48,786 nt of DNA from Pantoea sp. Cy-639 (lineage in GTDB: Bacteria; Pseudomonadota; Gammaproteobacteria; Pseudomonadales; Pseudomonadaceae). The DNA is taken from assembly GCF_011752525.1 (NCBI RefSeq), contig NZ_VWXI01000023.1, positions 1-48,786 of the forward strand, given 5' to 3'. Shown here piece by piece: positions 16,446 through 24,740 of this stretch. The first letter of the stretch is position 1, and each line of letters starts with the position of its first letter. Position numbers and translations under genes: made by a program. A model generated the notes under the pieces. That model did no database searches. It was not told the DNA's origin and worked only from the letters and a program-made list of their open reading frames with translations.

Positions 16446-16706
16446 GGCGTGGCCTCGTCTGGAAGATGGCTGGTCGCGGTTGGCGGCCTCAACGGCTCCA
16501 GGGCGCAATGATGTTTTTACCGGTGCGGGGGCGGCAATCGCGAAGCCTCCGTGCTTGTGGTAGGAGGGTTCCGAAATTACAAGCAGCGCCCTCATCATCG
16601 TCTTGATCCGCGTCAGCCCTGGCAGTGATGTGCCGGTGTTGGTGGGCGTGTGGGGGCTGAGGCAGAATTGCGCCATGCCCATCATGTCTTGCCGAGGTTC
16701 CTGCCC

Positions 16707-17288
16707 ATGAACAGCCATTTCCAGCCGGTCGAACTGACCAAGGCCTATCGCCTGCTCAACCATGGACCGACCGTGCTGGTCTCGGCCAGCCACGCCGGGG
16801 TCGACAATGTGATGGCCGCCGCGTGGGCCTGCGGGCTGGACTTCGATCCGCCCAAGGTCACCGTGGTCCTCGACAAGGCCGCCCGCACCCGGCAACTGGT
16901 CGAGGGCAGTGGCTGGTTCGTGTTGCAGGTGCCCAATGCGGCCCAGGCCCGACTGACCTACCAGGTCGGCAACCAGAGTCTGTTCGACCAGCCGGACAAA
17001 CTGGCCGGTATCGGCGTGCAACTGGCGCGGGTCGGGGATTTCCCGGCACCGCTGGTGGACGGTTGCTCGGCCTGGCTGATGTGCCGGCTGATCGACGAGC
17101 CGCACAACCAGCAGACCTACGACCTGTTCATCGGCGAGGTGGTCGCGGCCTGGGCCGATGACCGGGTGTTCCGTGACGGGCACTGGGCCTACGAGCATGC
17201 CGATCCGCAATGGCGCAGTCTGCACTACGTGGCCGGGGGGCATTTCTATGCCATCGGCGCGCCGCTGCGGATCGATTCGGACAAGTAG
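16707..17288 (+). CDS. Flavin-reductase-like FMN-binding protein
   Basis: A 193-residue protein of the flavin reductase-like (split beta-barrel) family. The region PTVLVSASHAGVDNVMAAAW and the following FDPPKVTVVLDKAARTRQLV match the family's FMN-binding part; the C-terminus YVAGGHFYAIGAPLRID is also typical. The start at 16707 (MNSHFQPVELTKAYRLLN) has GAGG nine bases upstream; longer starts lack family similarity. Likely reduces or binds flavin in the cytoplasm, possibly for a monooxygenase located elsewhere. Convergent with glcG, 23 bases between stops. Confidence 0.82.
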   Translation: MNSHFQPVELTKAYRLLNHGPTVLVSASHAGVDNVMAAAWACGLDFDPPKVTVVLDKAARTRQLVEGSGWFVLQVPNAAQARLTYQVGNQSLFDQPDKLAGIGVQLARVGDFPAPLVDGCSAWLMCRLIDEPHNQQTYDLFIGEVVAAWADDRVFRDGHWAYEHADPQWRSLHYVAGGHFYAIGAPLRIDSDK

Positions 17289-17311
17289 CGCCCAGCCGAA
17301 GCAGCACTGGC

Positions 17312-17710
17312 CTAAAGCACCGCGGCGCCGGCCTTGGCCACCTGGGCATCCTGCTCGGGCCGGACTCCGGAGACACCGATCGCGCCGACTACCTGGCCCT
17401 CCACCCGCAAGGGCACCCCACCCTCAAGGCTGGTCAGCAGGGGGGCGGTCACGAACGCGGTGCGCCCGCCGTTGACCATCTGTTCGTAGTCGCGGGTCTC
17501 GCTCCGGCCCAGCGCCGCGCTGCGGGCTTTCTCCAGCGCGATGTAGGCACTGGCCGGGGCGCAGCCATCCAGGCGCTCCAGCAGCAGTGGGTGGCCGCCA
17601 TCATCGACCACGGCGATGGTCACCGCCCAGTGCTGGTCGAGGGCTTCCTGGCGCGCGGCGGCCAGCAGGCGGGCGACGTCTGCCTGGCCGAGTACGGCTT
17701 TGCTATGCAT
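17312..17710 (-). CDS. glcG: GlcG/HbpS-family protein of the glycolate operon
   Basis: A 132-residue GlcG-type protein (heme-degrading/binding HbpS fold). The family segments AVTIAVVDDGGHPLLLERLD and GGVPLRVEGQVVGAIGVSG are clear. The start at 17708-17710 follows GGAGG; it overlaps the end of glcF by eight bases, showing translational coupling. In other bacteria glcG travels with glcDEF, but its role in glycolate oxidation is not settled. Confidence 0.9.
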   Translation of the reverse strand: MHSKAVLGQADVARLLAAARQEALDQHWAVTIAVVDDGGHPLLLERLDGCAPASAYIALEKARSAALGRSETRDYEQMVNGGRTAFVTAPLLTSLEGGVPLRVEGQVVGAIGVSGVRPEQDAQVAKAGAAVL

Positions 17711-18938
17711 GAGGCACCTCCGTTGCAAGGGCGGCTTCGACAATTTCGATCCAGTGTCGCACCGGGGTGCGCCCGGCCCCGTCGAGGTGAAGCTGGCAAC
17801 CGATATTGGCGGTGGCGATGAGTTGTGGTTGGCCGCTTTCCAGAGCGTTGAGGCGGTTGTCGCGCAACTGGCGTGCCAGTGCCGGTTGGGTCAGCGAATA
17901 GGTGCCCGCCGAGCCGCAGCACAGATGGCCATCGGGCACCGGCGTCAGGTGAAAGCCCAGCCGGGCCAGCACGCCTTCCACCGCGCCGCCGAGCTTGAGT
18001 GCATGCTGCAAGGTGCACGGGCAGTGGAACGCCAGACGTTGTTCGGCGCACAGCCCCAGGCGTTCCAGCGGTTCGTCCTGCAGCACCTGCACCAGGTCGC
18101 GGGACAGCGCGCTGACCCGCGCCGCCTTGGCGGCATAGCGTGGGTCGTCGGCCAGCAGGTGCCCGTAGTCGCGGATGAAGGCACCGCAGCCACTGGCCGT
18201 CTGCACGATGGCCTCGACGCCGGCTTCGAGCGCTGGCCACCAGGCGTCGATGGTGCGCCGGGCGCGGTCCAGCCCTTGGGCCTGGGCATCCAGGTGGTAG
18301 TCCACGGCGCCGCAGCAACCGGCCTCGCGCACCGCTTCGACACTGATCCCCAGTCGATCGAGCAGGCGCGCGGTGGCGGCATTGGTATTGGGCGACAAGG
18401 CCTGTTGTACGCAGCCCTCGAGCAGCAGGATCCGTCGCGCATGGCGCGGCGCCGGGCGTGCTCCAGGCGCGGCCACCGTCGCTGGCAGCTTGGCCTTGAG
18501 CCCTGCCGGCAACAGGGGACGCAGGACCTGGCCGGCCCGGACCAGTGCCTGCAACGCCGCAGGTTGGGGCACCACGGCCCGCAGGCCGCCACGCAGCAGG
18601 CGTTGGCCCAGGGGACGAGGCACCTGGCGGTCGACCTCGGCGCGGCCAATGTCGAGCAGGTCGTGGTACCTCACTCCCGAAGGGCAGGTGGTCTCGCAGT
18701 TGCGACAGCTCAGGCAGCGGTCCAGATGCTGCTGGGTGCTGGCGCTGACCGGCTGGCCCTCGAGCACCTGCTTGATCAGGTAGATGCGTCCGCGTGGGCC
18801 GTCCAGTTCGTCGCCGAGCAACTGGTAGGTGGGACAGGTGGCGGTGCAGAAACCACAATGCACGCAACTGCGCAGGATGCGTTCGGCCTCGTCGGCGCGG
18901 GGCAGTTGGCGGGCGGCGTCGCTGAGATGGGTTTGCAT
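17703..18938 (-). CDS. glcF: Glycolate oxidase iron-sulfur subunit
   Basis: A 411-residue protein. Two 4Fe-4S ferredoxin motifs are seen, CVHCGFCTATCP (25-36) and CLSCRNCETTCP (75-86). Two CCG-type cysteine-rich domains follow (AGCCGAVDYH and CCGSAGTYSL), as in glycolate and lactate dehydrogenases. It passes electrons from the GlcD/GlcE flavin subunits towards the membrane quinone pool. It begins 10 bases after glcE and overlaps glcG, in the order glcD-E-F-G. Confidence 0.95.
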   Translation of the reverse strand: MQTHLSDAARQLPRADEAERILRSCVHCGFCTATCPTYQLLGDELDGPRGRIYLIKQVLEGQPVSASTQQHLDRCLSCRNCETTCPSGVRYHDLLDIGRAEVDRQVPRPLGQRLLRGGLRAVVPQPAALQALVRAGQVLRPLLPAGLKAKLPATVAAPGARPAPRHARRILLLEGCVQQALSPNTNAATARLLDRLGISVEAVREAGCCGAVDYHLDAQAQGLDRARRTIDAWWPALEAGVEAIVQTASGCGAFIRDYGHLLADDPRYAAKAARVSALSRDLVQVLQDEPLERLGLCAEQRLAFHCPCTLQHALKLGGAVEGVLARLGFHLTPVPDGHLCCGSAGTYSLTQPALARQLRDNRLNALESGQPQLIATANIGCQLHLDGAGRTPVRHWIEIVEAALATEVPHA

Positions 18939-18948
18939 GGCGATGGGC

Positions 18949-20001
18949 TCACAGGTCCGGGTACAGGCGGCCAGGGTTGAAGATGCCCTGGGGGTCGAGT
19001 TGCTGTTTCAGGGCACGGTGATAGCGCATCAGTGCGGCGGGCAGCGCAGGGCTGCTGTCATCGCCGGGAGCGTAGGCCGTGGCATGGCCACCGGCCTTGG
19101 CCGCCTGTTCGCGGATCTGCGAAGCGGGTGCGTAGGATTTCAGCCAGCGCTGTGCGCCGCCCCAGTCGAGCAATTGTCGGCCCGGCAGGGCGAGCGGACC
19201 ACAGGCCAGCGGCACTGACAGGCGCCACAGCGGGGCGGGGTCGTCGAAAAAGCTCAGGCGCTGCTCGCGCAGGTCGCTCCAGAACGTGCTGTCCAGCGTG
19301 TCGCCGCCGAGCCGTTCGCAGGCCGAGCGCACCGAGCCTTCGCCACCTTCCAGGCGCAGGTGCAGCGCCGTGCCGTCGTGACAGGCGGCGCTGATCGGCA
19401 GGGGCTGCTGGCCCCACTCGGCCAGTTCGGCGAGTGCCTGGCGGGCGTCCAGTTCCAGGCGCAGGCTGTGGCACTGGCGTGGTCGTGGCAGCACTTTCAG
19501 CGACACCTCGGTGAGCAGGCCCAGGCAGCCGAAACTGCCAGCCATCAGGCGAGAGACGTCGTAGCCGGCCACGTTCTTCATCACCTCGCCGCCAAAGCGC
19601 AGCAACGTGCCGTGGCCGCTGATCAGGCGACAGCCCAGCACCCCGTCGCGCACCGCGCCGGCCCAGGGGCGGCGCGGCCCGGACAGACCGGCGGCGACCA
19701 TGCCGCCGAGGGTGGCCTCGGGCCCCAGGTGTGGCGGCTCGCAGGGCAGCATCTGCCCGGCCGCGTGCAGCACGGCTTCGACTTCGCGCAGCGGCGTGCC
19801 GGCGCGGGCGCTGAGCACCAGTTCGGTCGGGTCGTAGCTGACGATGCCGCGGTGGCCGCGGGTGTCGATGATCTCGCCGGCCACCGGGCGGCCGAGCATG
19901 GCCTTGCTGCCGCCGCCCTGGATGCGCAGTGGCGTGCCCAGGCTCAGGGCCTGGTTGACCTGCTCCAGCAGGTCCTGGCCGAGGTCGCGGTCCGGGTTCA
20001 T
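18949..20001 (-). CDS. glcE: Glycolate oxidase FAD-binding subunit
   Basis: A 350-residue subunit with a PCMH-type FAD domain: GTPLRIQGGGSKAMLGRP near residues 22-39, and PEATLGGMVAAGLSGPRRPW near 95-114. The C-terminus ends in LDPQGIFNPGRLYPDL, shared with GlcD-like proteins. It is shorter than GlcD, as usual. The ATG at 19999-20001 shares its A with the TGA stop of glcD, so translation is coupled. Part of the glycolate-oxidising complex that makes glyoxylate. Confidence 0.95.
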   Translation of the reverse strand: MNPDRDLGQDLLEQVNQALSLGTPLRIQGGGSKAMLGRPVAGEIIDTRGHRGIVSYDPTELVLSARAGTPLREVEAVLHAAGQMLPCEPPHLGPEATLGGMVAAGLSGPRRPWAGAVRDGVLGCRLISGHGTLLRFGGEVMKNVAGYDVSRLMAGSFGCLGLLTEVSLKVLPRPRQCHSLRLELDARQALAELAEWGQQPLPISAACHDGTALHLRLEGGEGSVRSACERLGGDTLDSTFWSDLREQRLSFFDDPAPLWRLSVPLACGPLALPGRQLLDWGGAQRWLKSYAPASQIREQAAKAGGHATAYAPGDDSSPALPAALMRYHRALKQQLDPQGIFNPGRLYPDL

Positions 20002-21500
20002 CAGAAGCGCTCCAGGTCGGGGAAGGGCAGTTGCCCGTGGTGCACGTGCAGGGCGCCGAACTCGGCGCAGCGCTGCAGGGTGGGGATGTTCTTGCCGGGG
20101 TTGAGCAGGCCGCTGGGGTCGAAGGCGGCCTTGACCGCGTGGAACAGGGTGATTTCGTCGCGGTTGAACTGCGCGCACATCTGGTTGATCTTCTCGCGGC
20201 CCACGCCGTGCTCGCCGGTGATGCTGCCGCCCACTGCCACGCACAGTTCGAGGATCTTGCCGCCGAGGGCTTCGGCCCGTTCCAGCTCGCCAGGCAGGTT
20301 GGCGTCGAACAGGATCAGTGGGTGCATGTTGCCATCGCCGGCATGGAACACGTTGGCCACCCGCAGGCCGTACTGCGCGGACAACTCGGCGATGCCCTTG
20401 AGCACCCGTGGCAATTCGCGGCGGGGGATGGTGCCGTCCATGCAGTAGTAGTCCGGTGACAGGCGCCCCACGGCGGGGAAGGCATTCTTGCGCCCGGCCC
20501 AGAAGCGCACGCGCTCGGCCTCGTCGCACGCCAGGCGCACCTGGTTTGCGCCGGCCTGGCGCAACAGGGCCTCGACCTGTGCGCAGTCCTCCTGCACATC
20601 CGCCTCGACGCCGTCGAGCTCGCACAGCAGGATCGCCGCCGCATCCACTGGGTAACCCGCGTGGATGAAGTCCTCGGCGGCGCGGATCGCCAGGTTGTCC
20701 ATCATCTCCAGGCCGGCGGGGATGATGCCGGCGCCGATGATCTCGGCTACCGCGCGGCCGGCCTCCTCGACACTGGCGAAGCTGGCCAGCAGCACCCGCG
20801 CCACCTGTGGCCTGGGCAGCAGCTTGACGGTCACCTCGGTGACGATGCCGAGCATGCCTTCGGAGCCGGTGAACAATGCCAGCAAGTCGAAACCGGGGCT
20901 GTCGAGGGCATCGCCGCCGAGCACCAGCCGTTCGCCTTCGGCGCTGAGTACCTCGACCTTGAGCAGGTTGTGCACGGTCAGGCCGTACTTGAGGCAGTGC
21001 ACGCCACCGGCGTTCTCGGCGACATTGCCGCCGATCGAACAGGCGATCTGCGACGACGGGTCCGGTGCGTAGTACAGGCCATGGGGCGCTGCGGCCTGGG
21101 AGATGGCCAGGTTGCGCACGCCGGGCTGGACCCGGGCGTAACGGCCCTGGGCGTTGACCTCCAGGATACGGTTGAAGCGCGCCATCACCAGCAACACGCC
21201 CTGGCGCAGCGGCAGGGCGCCGCCGGACAGGCCGGTGCCGGCACCCCGGGCCACCACCGGCACGCCACGCGCATGGCAGAGCCTGAGCAGGGTCTGGACC
21301 TGTTCCAGGCGTTCGGGCAGCGCCACCAGCAGCGGCACTGTGCGGTAGGCCGAGAGGCCGTCGCATTCATAGGGCTTGAGGTCTTCCTGATGGTGCAACA
21401 GCGCCAGGTCGGGCAAGGCTTCGCGCAGGGCCGTCAGCAGCGCGGCCTGGTCCACGGTGGGCAGCGGTCCATCGACACGCTCGTCGTAGAGGATGTTCAT
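20001..21500 (-). CDS. glcD: Glycolate oxidase catalytic subunit
   Basis: A 499-residue FAD-linked oxidase (PCMH plus FAD-oxidase C domain). The FAD motif is VVARGAGTGLSGGALPLRQG; then SQIACSIGGNVAENAGGVHC and the C-terminal SITGEHGVGREK and FDPSGLLNPGKNIP. Oxidises glycolate (and D-lactate in some species) to glyoxylate. I chose ATG 21498-21500 (MNILYDERVDG), with GAGAG upstream, over a start six codons earlier. First gene of the glc operon; two GlcC-like operators lie in the region shared with divergent glcC. Confidence 0.95.
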   Translation of the reverse strand: MNILYDERVDGPLPTVDQAALLTALREALPDLALLHHQEDLKPYECDGLSAYRTVPLLVALPERLEQVQTLLRLCHARGVPVVARGAGTGLSGGALPLRQGVLLVMARFNRILEVNAQGRYARVQPGVRNLAISQAAAPHGLYYAPDPSSQIACSIGGNVAENAGGVHCLKYGLTVHNLLKVEVLSAEGERLVLGGDALDSPGFDLLALFTGSEGMLGIVTEVTVKLLPRPQVARVLLASFASVEEAGRAVAEIIGAGIIPAGLEMMDNLAIRAAEDFIHAGYPVDAAAILLCELDGVEADVQEDCAQVEALLRQAGANQVRLACDEAERVRFWAGRKNAFPAVGRLSPDYYCMDGTIPRRELPRVLKGIAELSAQYGLRVANVFHAGDGNMHPLILFDANLPGELERAEALGGKILELCVAVGGSITGEHGVGREKINQMCAQFNRDEITLFHAVKAAFDPSGLLNPGKNIPTLQRCAEFGALHVHHGQLPFPDLERF

Positions 21501-21617
21501 GTGGCTCTCTCGCGGCATCTTGTTGTTGTCGACGGGGCGCCGGGCGACCCGTTTCCGGCAGGGCGATCACTTGGGCAGACTGCGCGGGGCGAACAGTTCG
21601 CGTCGAGCGGTTTACTG

Positions 21618-21632
21618 ACTGGTCCTACCAGT
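21618..21632. promoter_or_regulatory. GlcC-type operator, site 1
   Basis: ACTGGTCCTACCAGT is a palindrome apart from its centre and matches the TNGTNNNACNA pattern recognised by FadR-subfamily GntR regulators. It lies about 120 bases upstream of glcD and about 100 upstream of glcC. Confidence 0.6.
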
Positions 21633-21704
21633 TCTCATGACAATGGCTACGCTTGGCTGTGGCGTTGCGGGGTTGCCGCGACATTGTCCGCTGGCTGTGC
21701 TGGC

Positions 21705-21719
21705 AGTGGTCCTACCAGT
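21705..21719. promoter_or_regulatory. GlcC-type operator, site 2
   Basis: AGTGGTCCTACCAGT repeats the core TGGTCCTACCA of site 1 exactly, 87 bases further on and just 14 bases before the glcC start codon. The position suggests autoregulation of glcC. Confidence 0.6.
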
Positions 21720-21732
21720 TGGAGCAACATGC

Positions 21733-22497
21733 ATGCAGGAGCAGGGCAGGGTGAAGATCGCCGAGCAGGTGGCCGAGCGGGTCGAGAAACTGATCGTCGA
21801 TGGGGTGCTCAAGGTCGGCCAGGCGCTGCCTTCGGAGCGGCGCCTGGTGGACAAGCTGGGTTGTTCGCGTTCAGCCCTGCGCGAAGGCCTGCGTATCCTG
21901 AGGGGACGTGGGATCATCGATACCGAGCACGGGCGCGGCTCGTTCGTCGCCGACCTCAACGGTGGTGGCGCCGTCAGCCCGCTGCTGCACCTGTTCGGCT
22001 CGCAGCCGCGCACCTTGTACGACCTGCTCGAGGTACGGGCGTTGCTGGAGGCCGAGTCGGCGCGGCTGGCGGCGCTGCGCGCCACCGAGGTCGACCGCCT
22101 GCTGATCCGGCGCCGCTACGAGGACATGCTCGCCGGCCATGCCGGCGGCGATGTCATCGATCCGCGCGAGCATGCCCGACGCGACCATGCCTTCCACCGC
22201 GCCATCAGCGAGGCTTCGCACAATCCGGTGCTGGTGCACACCTTGCAGTCGCTCAGCGACCTGACCTTGAGCACGGTGTTCGCCTCGGTCAACAACCTGT
22301 ACGGCCGACCGGCACAGAAGCGCCAGATCGACCGCCAGCATGCGCGTCTGTACCAGGCGGTGATGGAGCAGTTGCCCGAGCAGGCCCAGCGTGCCGCCCG
22401 CGAGCATATCCAGGGCATCCGCGACAGCCTGCGCGAACTGGAGCAGGAGCAGCAGCGCCTGGTGCGGGCGACCATGCGCATGGATGGCTGGGGCTGA
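21733..22497 (+). CDS. glcC: GntR (FadR subfamily) regulator of glycolate use
   Basis: A 254-residue regulator. The GntR winged helix covers residues 5-75 (EQVAERVEKLIVDGVLKVGQ, LPSERRLVDKLGCSRSALRE). The FCD ligand domain follows, with the metal-site Asp and His residues in DHAFHRAISEASHNP and later REHIQGIRDSL. The ATG at 21733 (MQEQGRVKIAEQV) fits family length; upstream in-frame ATGs would lie over the operators. Divergence from glcD and two operator copies identify it as GlcC, which activates glc genes with glycolate or glyoxylate. Confidence 0.92.
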   Translation: MQEQGRVKIAEQVAERVEKLIVDGVLKVGQALPSERRLVDKLGCSRSALREGLRILRGRGIIDTEHGRGSFVADLNGGGAVSPLLHLFGSQPRTLYDLLEVRALLEAESARLAALRATEVDRLLIRRRYEDMLAGHAGGDVIDPREHARRDHAFHRAISEASHNPVLVHTLQSLSDLTLSTVFASVNNLYGRPAQKRQIDRQHARLYQAVMEQLPEQAQRAAREHIQGIRDSLRELEQEQQRLVRATMRMDGWG

Positions 22498-22507
22498 GCA
22501 GGCAGCT

Positions 22508-23500
22508 CTACTGCCTGGCCTCGTCGACCTTGCTCCGGGTACGCAGCAACGACAGCAGCACCCCGGCGAGCAGCAGGCCGAACGTCACCCCCAGCGACAG
22601 CGCCGCCGGCACCGCGCCCACCAGGCCGTGCCAGAAGATCTTGCAGCCGATGAAGATCAATACCAGCGCCAGCGCGTACTTCAGGTAGACGAACCGGTGC
22701 ATCAGCGCCGACAAGGCGAAGTACAACGAGCGCAGGCCGAGGATGGCGAAGATGTTCGAGGTGTAGACGATGAACGGATCCTGGGTGATGGCGAAGATCG
22801 CCGGCACGCTGTCGACGGCGAACACCAGGTCGGCCAGTTCGATCAGCACCAGGGCGAGGAACAACGGTGTGGCATGCAGCAAGGCCTGGCGGGTGCCGGG
22901 CGGCGCGAGGCGGACGAAGAAGTGCCGGTCATGCAACTGGTCGGTGACCCGCATGTGCCGGCGCACGAAGCGCAGTACCGGGTTGTTGGCAAGGTCCGGA
23001 TGGGCGTCCTCCCTGGCCAGCGCCATCTTCACCCCGGTGATCAGCAGGAAGGCGCCGAACAGGTACAGCACCCAGGCGAAATGCTGCACCAGCGCCGCGC
23101 CCACGCCGATCATGAGCGCCCGCAGCAGCACCACGCCGAGGATGCCCCAGAACAGCACGCGGTGCTGATAGCGACGGGGGATGGCGAAGAAGCCGAAGAT
23201 CATCGCCATGACGAACACGTTGTCCATCGACAGCGACTGCTCGACCAGGAACCCGGTGTAGAACTCCAGCGCCGCCTGGGCGCCCAACTGGTGCCAGACC
23301 CACACGCCGAACAGCACGCCGACGCTGAAGTAGCCGGCGTACAGCAGCAGGCTCTCGCGCATGCCGATCTCGCGGTCCTGGCGGTGTAACACGCCCAGGT
23401 CGAGGACCAGCAAGGCAATGACGATGACGATGAACACCAGCCACAACCAGGCGCTGGTACCGAGGAACGGGGTGAGCAGGAATGTCTGCAGAGCGGTCAT
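22508..23500 (-). CDS. TerC/Alx-family integral membrane protein
   Basis: A 330-residue TerC-family protein with about nine helices. The family's acidic membrane motifs are visible: FLVEQSLSMDNVFVMAMIFG and, in the second half, LIELADLVFAVDSVPAIFAI. This is the Alx type, linked in E. coli to manganese export and pH response. The start at 23498-23500 has AGGAGGGG close upstream. That ribosome binding site is part of a nine-base inverted repeat (see the leader element), which would hide it. Convergent with glcC, 10 bases between stops. Confidence 0.9.
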   Translation of the reverse strand: MTALQTFLLTPFLGTSAWLWLVFIVIVIALLVLDLGVLHRQDREIGMRESLLLYAGYFSVGVLFGVWVWHQLGAQAALEFYTGFLVEQSLSMDNVFVMAMIFGFFAIPRRYQHRVLFWGILGVVLLRALMIGVGAALVQHFAWVLYLFGAFLLITGVKMALAREDAHPDLANNPVLRFVRRHMRVTDQLHDRHFFVRLAPPGTRQALLHATPLFLALVLIELADLVFAVDSVPAIFAITQDPFIVYTSNIFAILGLRSLYFALSALMHRFVYLKYALALVLIFIGCKIFWHGLVGAVPAALSLGVTFGLLLAGVLLSLLRTRSKVDEARQ

Positions 23501-23567
23501 GGGCCCCTCCTGGATTGTCGAGAACACAGTGATTCCGACATGGCGGCGCAAACCGTCAGAGGGGCCC
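23501..23567 (-). promoter_or_regulatory. Leader hairpin that can sequester the TerC-gene ribosome binding site
   Basis: On the transcript, GGGCCCCTC (23567-23559) is followed 49 bases later by GAGGGGCCC (23509-23501), which contains the Shine-Dalgarno and abuts the ATG. The two are perfect complements. Alx/TerC genes in other bacteria often carry yybP-ykoY manganese riboswitches with this arrangement, but I cannot see the conserved loop sequences of that class here, so the ligand, if any, is unknown. Confidence 0.55.
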
Positions 23568-23623
23568 GGCATCACACTGGCTTGAGCCTAGTTGCCAATA
23601 TCGGGGCGAGCCTGGCGAGGCTG

Positions 23624-24289
23624 TTACATTTCGTTGCCAGCCCCCATGCAGTCCTGGCGCAGATCGTCGGCCCAGCCGTCGAGCACGGCCTTGACCTCGT
23701 GCGCGGTCAGTACCTGGCGATCGTTCTCCAGCGGCGTGCCGGTGCCGGTACGTTGCAGCTCGGCCACCACCCGGCCGCTGGTGCCAGCCTCGAACGACAC
23801 TTCGGTGGCGATCTCGCTGTCCTGGTCACGGATGCCGACGGCGCTGCTCACGCCAGCGGCCACCAGGGTCACCGGCAACCATTCATAGAACCGCAGGCCC
23901 TGGGTATGGGTGGCGACACGGGTGATCGCCGGTTTCACCACCAGGGTGTCCGGGCCTGGGCTGTCGACCACGGTCATCACCTTGCCCAGCTCACGACGCA
24001 GGGCCGCGTCGTAGTAGCCTCCGATGTTGATCAGGGTGCTGAGCGGGATGCGCTCGCTCGGTGCCAGGGCCGGATTGAACCAGGTCGGTTCCAGGTAGAC
24101 CTTGTGGTAGCTGCCCGGCTTCAGGTCGGCGGCGACCCAGCCTCGCACGGTCTGCCCCGAGGCCGCACGGCGCTCGCCGAGGGCGTCGTAATCATGCAGG
24201 AAACCGGCATTGACGGGGGCGTTCGGCTTGCCGGCGCAGGCCGACAGGCCCAGGCAACCGGCCAGCAGGAGCCAGCGGCGGCGGCTCAT
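23624..24289 (-). CDS. DUF3313-like lipoprotein
   Basis: A 221-residue lipoprotein. The N-terminus MSRRRWLLLAGCLGLSACAG has a signal peptide ending in lipobox LSAC, with the acylated Cys at 18. The mature part (KPGSYHKVYLEPTWFNPALA, later LRRELGKVMTVVDSPGPDTL and TEVSFEAGTSGRVVAELQRT) resembles the DUF3313 family of outer-membrane lipoproteins; function is unknown. Its ATG overlaps the stop of the upstream small gene (ATGA), so they are coupled. Divergent from the response regulator gene, which may control the pair. Confidence 0.8.
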   Translation of the reverse strand: MSRRRWLLLAGCLGLSACAGKPNAPVNAGFLHDYDALGERRAASGQTVRGWVAADLKPGSYHKVYLEPTWFNPALAPSERIPLSTLINIGGYYDAALRRELGKVMTVVDSPGPDTLVVKPAITRVATHTQGLRFYEWLPVTLVAAGVSSAVGIRDQDSEIATEVSFEAGTSGRVVAELQRTGTGTPLENDRQVLTAHEVKAVLDGWADDLRQDCMGAGNEM

Positions 24290-24579
24290 TGGGCGTTGCC
24301 CGCTGCCGGGCAGTCGACCTGCAGCTGTCCCTGGGCCATCATCCAGTGGATCAGGTCGCGGGTCTCGACGCTGTGCACATACTCGACCCATTCGCCGCCC
24401 TCCGGGCTGTAGTGCTCGAAGTAGCGGCGCAGGACGATGCGTTGCTGGTCGTCGCTCAGTGCCAGGCTGGCTTGCTGGACGATCAGCGGCCCTTGCTCGC
24501 GAGCGCTGGCGCGGTGGGCGAGGAGCAGTGCGGTCGGGCTGAGCTCGGCGCTGCAGTTGGCGCGGTTGGAAGGGTTCAT
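24286..24579 (-). CDS. Small hypothetical protein, 97 aa, coupled to the lipoprotein
   Basis: A 97-residue protein starting at ATG 24577-24579 with AGGTG upstream. It has no signal peptide or membrane helix; helical segments such as ELSPTALLLAHRASAREQGP and SDDQQRIVLRRYFEHY are followed by WVEYVHSVETRDLIHWMM. I do not recognise it. It overlaps the lipoprotein gene by four bases and faces away from the two-component system across 161 bases, so it is probably part of that regulated module. Confidence 0.7.
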   Translation of the reverse strand: MNPSNRANCSAELSPTALLLAHRASAREQGPLIVQQASLALSDDQQRIVLRRYFEHYSPEGGEWVEYVHSVETRDLIHWMMAQGQLQVDCPAAGNAQ

Positions 24580-24740
24580 GGCGGCACCTGGCAATGGAAA
24601 GCCAGCAGGGTGCACGCGGTTCTTTGCCCGGCGATGTCCGCTTGATGTCCGGGTTGATGGAATGTTGCTCGATTGAAATATATGACCTGGGCCGGCCATT
24701 GGCCTTAGAGTCGCCGTTTTTCCAACCGGACACTGGCAAC

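Noticed and set aside
23501..23700. yybP-ykoY manganese riboswitch upstream of the TerC gene
   Set aside because: Only the ribosome-binding-site hairpin is visible; the conserved GGGGAGUAG-like loop sequences of the class were not found by eye, so the class name is not assigned.
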